DNA of 64,000 nucleotides from Mycobacterium sp. EPa45 (lineage in GTDB: Bacteria > Actinomycetota > Actinomycetes > Mycobacteriales > Mycobacteriaceae), in NCBI RefSeq assembly GCF_001021385.1, contig NZ_CP011773.1:1984001-2048000 (forward strand). Reading direction: 5' to 3'. A program made the translations under genes and the position numbers. The number at the start of each line of letters is the position of its first letter. Position 1 is the stretch's first letter. Below the pieces are notes generated by a model. It worked only from the letters and a program-made list of their open reading frames with translations. It searched no databases and was not told where the DNA came from. This document shows, one piece after another, positions 62,465 to 64,000 of the stretch.

Positions 62465-64000
62465 TCAGGCGACTTCGAAGGACACCGAATGCCAGCCCGT
62501 CGCGCCGTCCGGCGCCGGCGGTGCCTGGTCCTCGGTCTGCACCGCGCCGGTGTTGTCCGTGGCGCGCACCGTGATCGCGTGCGTACCGGTCTGGGTGGCC
62601 GTCCACGGAAAGCTCCACAGCCGCCAGGTGTCGTTCGAGTACGCCGCGCCGAGCTTGGCCTGCTGCCACGGTCCATCGTCGATGCGGACCTCGACGGCCT
62701 TCACGCCCCGGTTCTGCGCCCACGCCACCCCGCCGAAGGTCACCGGCCCCTTGCCAACCCGCTGACTGTCACGCGGCACGTCGATCCGCGACTCGGTCTT
62801 TATCGGGCCGCGCTCGGACCAGCCCAGCTTGCTCCAGTAGGCCTGCGCCTTGTCGAAGCGGGTGAGCTCCAAATCCACCACCCACTTGGTGGCCGAGACG
62901 TAGCCGTACAGCCCCGGCACCACCAACCGGGCGGGATAACCGTGCTCGACGGGCAGGGGCACGCCGTTCATCCCGATCGCCAGCATCGCGTCACGCCCGT
63001 CGGTGAGCGCCTCCACTGGGGTGCCCGCGGTGAACCCGTCCACCGATGTCGAGAGCACCATGTCCGCGTCGGTGTGAATACCAGCGTCGCGCAACAGGTC
63101 CCGAACCCGGTAGCCGGTCCAGGTCGCGTTGGAAATGAGATCGCCACCGACCGGGTTGGACACGCAGGCCAGCGTCACGACCTTCTCGATCGGCTCGAAT
63201 CTCTTGAGGTCGTCGAAGGTGTAGGTGAGTTCACGGTCCACCATCCCGTGGATGCGCAACCGGAAGTCGGCGCGCGAGAGCTGCGGGACGCTCAGCGAGG
63301 TGTCGATGCGGTAGAAGTCGCCGTTGGATGTGATGAAGCTCGGCAGCTGGACGCCGGCCGGCGTGATGTCGGAAGGAACCGGCGACGGCGGCGGTGCCGA
63401 CGGCAGCGCGAAGCTGTCCCGGTCGCCGGACACGCTGTGCAGCCGTCGACTGATCACTGTGCCCGCGACGCCGCCGAGGAGCCCGAGTCCGACGAACCCG
63501 AGCGTGGCCAACGAGAGCCGGCGTCCCGGATCCACTTCCGAGGCGTCGGTGGCAGGGCCGACTGGTCCTTCGGAGATCCGGCCGGAGGTGAGCAGCCGCA
63601 GCACCAGGATCCCGCACACCGCGCCGAGCAGGGTCGGGATGATGTCCACCGGCCGGGCGCCGGGACGGGCCAGCACCGCGGCGCTTCCGGCGCCGGCCGC
63701 GAGCGCGAATGCCAGTGAGCCGACCGGTACGCGAGACCGCTCCCAGATCGCGGCGGTGGCCGCGAGCACCGCGACGACCGCGATCACCGCCACCGACAGG
63801 AACAGCTTGTCGGCCGTGCCGAAGGTCAGGATCGCCCATTCCTTCACCGGCCCGGGCGTCGCGTTGATGACGGCCGTGCCGACGGCGGTGCGGGCGTCGG
63901 CGGCCGGTGAGAAGAACGCGGCTGTCAGCTGGACTACGCCGAGGGCGACGGCGGCGGCCGCCACCCCGGCTCCCATTCGCAGACCGACCGTGGATCGGGC
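62465..64000 (-). CDS. Membrane-anchored molybdopterin-dependent oxidoreductase (sulfite oxidase family), 5' end uncertain
   Basis: At least 503 residues (ATG 63976), but the frame stays open to the window edge, so the true start may lie outside. Four or five N-terminal membrane segments (about 1-175), then the Moco domain: [22 protein letters not shown] contains the molybdenum-ligand Cys, then [21 protein letters not shown], and a C-terminal Ig-like dimerisation domain ([30 protein letters not shown]). It is in the YedY/sulfite oxidase family; substrate not known. Confidence 0.9.
   Translation of the reverse strand, partial: ARSTVGLRMGAGVAAAAVALGVVQLTAAFFSPAADARTAVGTAVINATPGPVKEWAILTFGTADKLFLSVAVIAVVAVLAATAAIWERSRVPVGSLAFALAAGAGSAAVLARPGARPVDIIPTLLGAVCGILVLRLLTSGRISEGPVGPATDASEVDPGRRLSLATLGFVGLGLLGGVAGTVISRRLHSVSGDRDSFALPSAPPPSPVPSDITPAGVQLPSFITSNGDFYRIDTSLSVPQLSRADFRLRIHGMVDRELTYTFDDLKRFEPIEKVVTLACVSNPVGGDLISNATWTGYRVRDLLRDAGIHTDADMVLSTSVDGFTAGTPVEALTDGRDAMLAIGMNGVPLPVEHGYPARLVVPGLYGYVSATKWVVDLELTRFDKAQAYWSKLGWSERGPIKTESRIDVPRDSQRVGKGPVTFGGVAWAQNRGVKAVEVRIDDGPWQQAKLGAAYSNDTWRLWSFPWTATQTGTHAITVRATDNTGAVQTEDQAPPAPDGATGWHSVSFEVA

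Overview
The window is high-GC actinobacterial DNA, most likely from a free-living Mycobacterium (Mycolicibacterium). The support is a complete mce transporter operon (two YrbE permeases plus MceA to MceF), an antigen 85 mycolyltransferase, an actinobacterial LigB-type DNA ligase, mycobacterial secreted proteins (DUF732 and CAP types), an ANTAR regulator, and several starts that look leaderless. Gene density is high, ATGA overlaps are frequent, and there is no recognisable rRNA, tRNA, CRISPR array or intact insertion sequence.

Left part (1-8354): a minus-strand unit of acyl-CoA ligase, class II aldolase and amidohydrolase (cut by the left edge), a frameshifted GntR regulator divergent from a medium-chain reductase, and a flavin monooxygenase. 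Then come three exported proteins: a frameshifted S1 protease, a CAP-like protein and a DUF732 protein. Between the reductase and the monooxygenase lies an AT-rich nested palindrome next to a possible 18-residue leaderless ORF.

Central system (8716-32296): this is the most interesting part. The mce operon (8874-18069) is followed by a minus-strand arm (tandem CaiB CoA-transferase, two aldehyde dehydrogenases, TetR regulator) and a divergent plus-strand arm (His-variant ferredoxin; then SDR, cytochrome P450, Rieske oxygenase, MshD-like GNAT protein, NTF2-DUF35 protein, Cys-less thiolase homologue, acyl-CoA ligase). Four intergenic sites share an inverted repeat, roughly A-A-C-C-T, nine bases, A-G-G-T-T. 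Two of them sit in promoters with the same -35 (TTGACG), 17-base spacer and -10 (TAAGGT). This suggests one regulon, probably run by the local TetR, that imports a hydrophobic compound through Mce and then oxidises it, thioesterifies it to CoA and cleaves its chain. The substrate is unknown.

Right-centre (32380-46106): small exported and membrane proteins, a VanY-like peptidase, an NTF2-like protein, and a TetR divergent from an EthA-like Baeyer-Villiger monooxygenase and an alpha/beta hydrolase. Two adjacent aromatic ring-cleavage modules follow. One has flavin hydroxylase, C-C hydrolase and extradiol dioxygenase, and ends in a truncated amidohydrolase remnant. The other has extradiol dioxygenase, FAH-family protein and flavin hydroxylase. 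Each has its own divergent TetR gene and palindromic intergenic sequence.

Right part (46083-64000): FecB-like siderophore-binding protein, MFS exporter, VanX-like dipeptidase, PAS-ANTAR regulator, SulP permease, SOUL heme protein, SDR and two acyl-CoA dehydrogenases, antigen 85 paralogue, P-loop kinase, CstA/YbdD pair, LigB ligase, and a membrane-anchored molybdopterin oxidoreductase that runs off the right edge.
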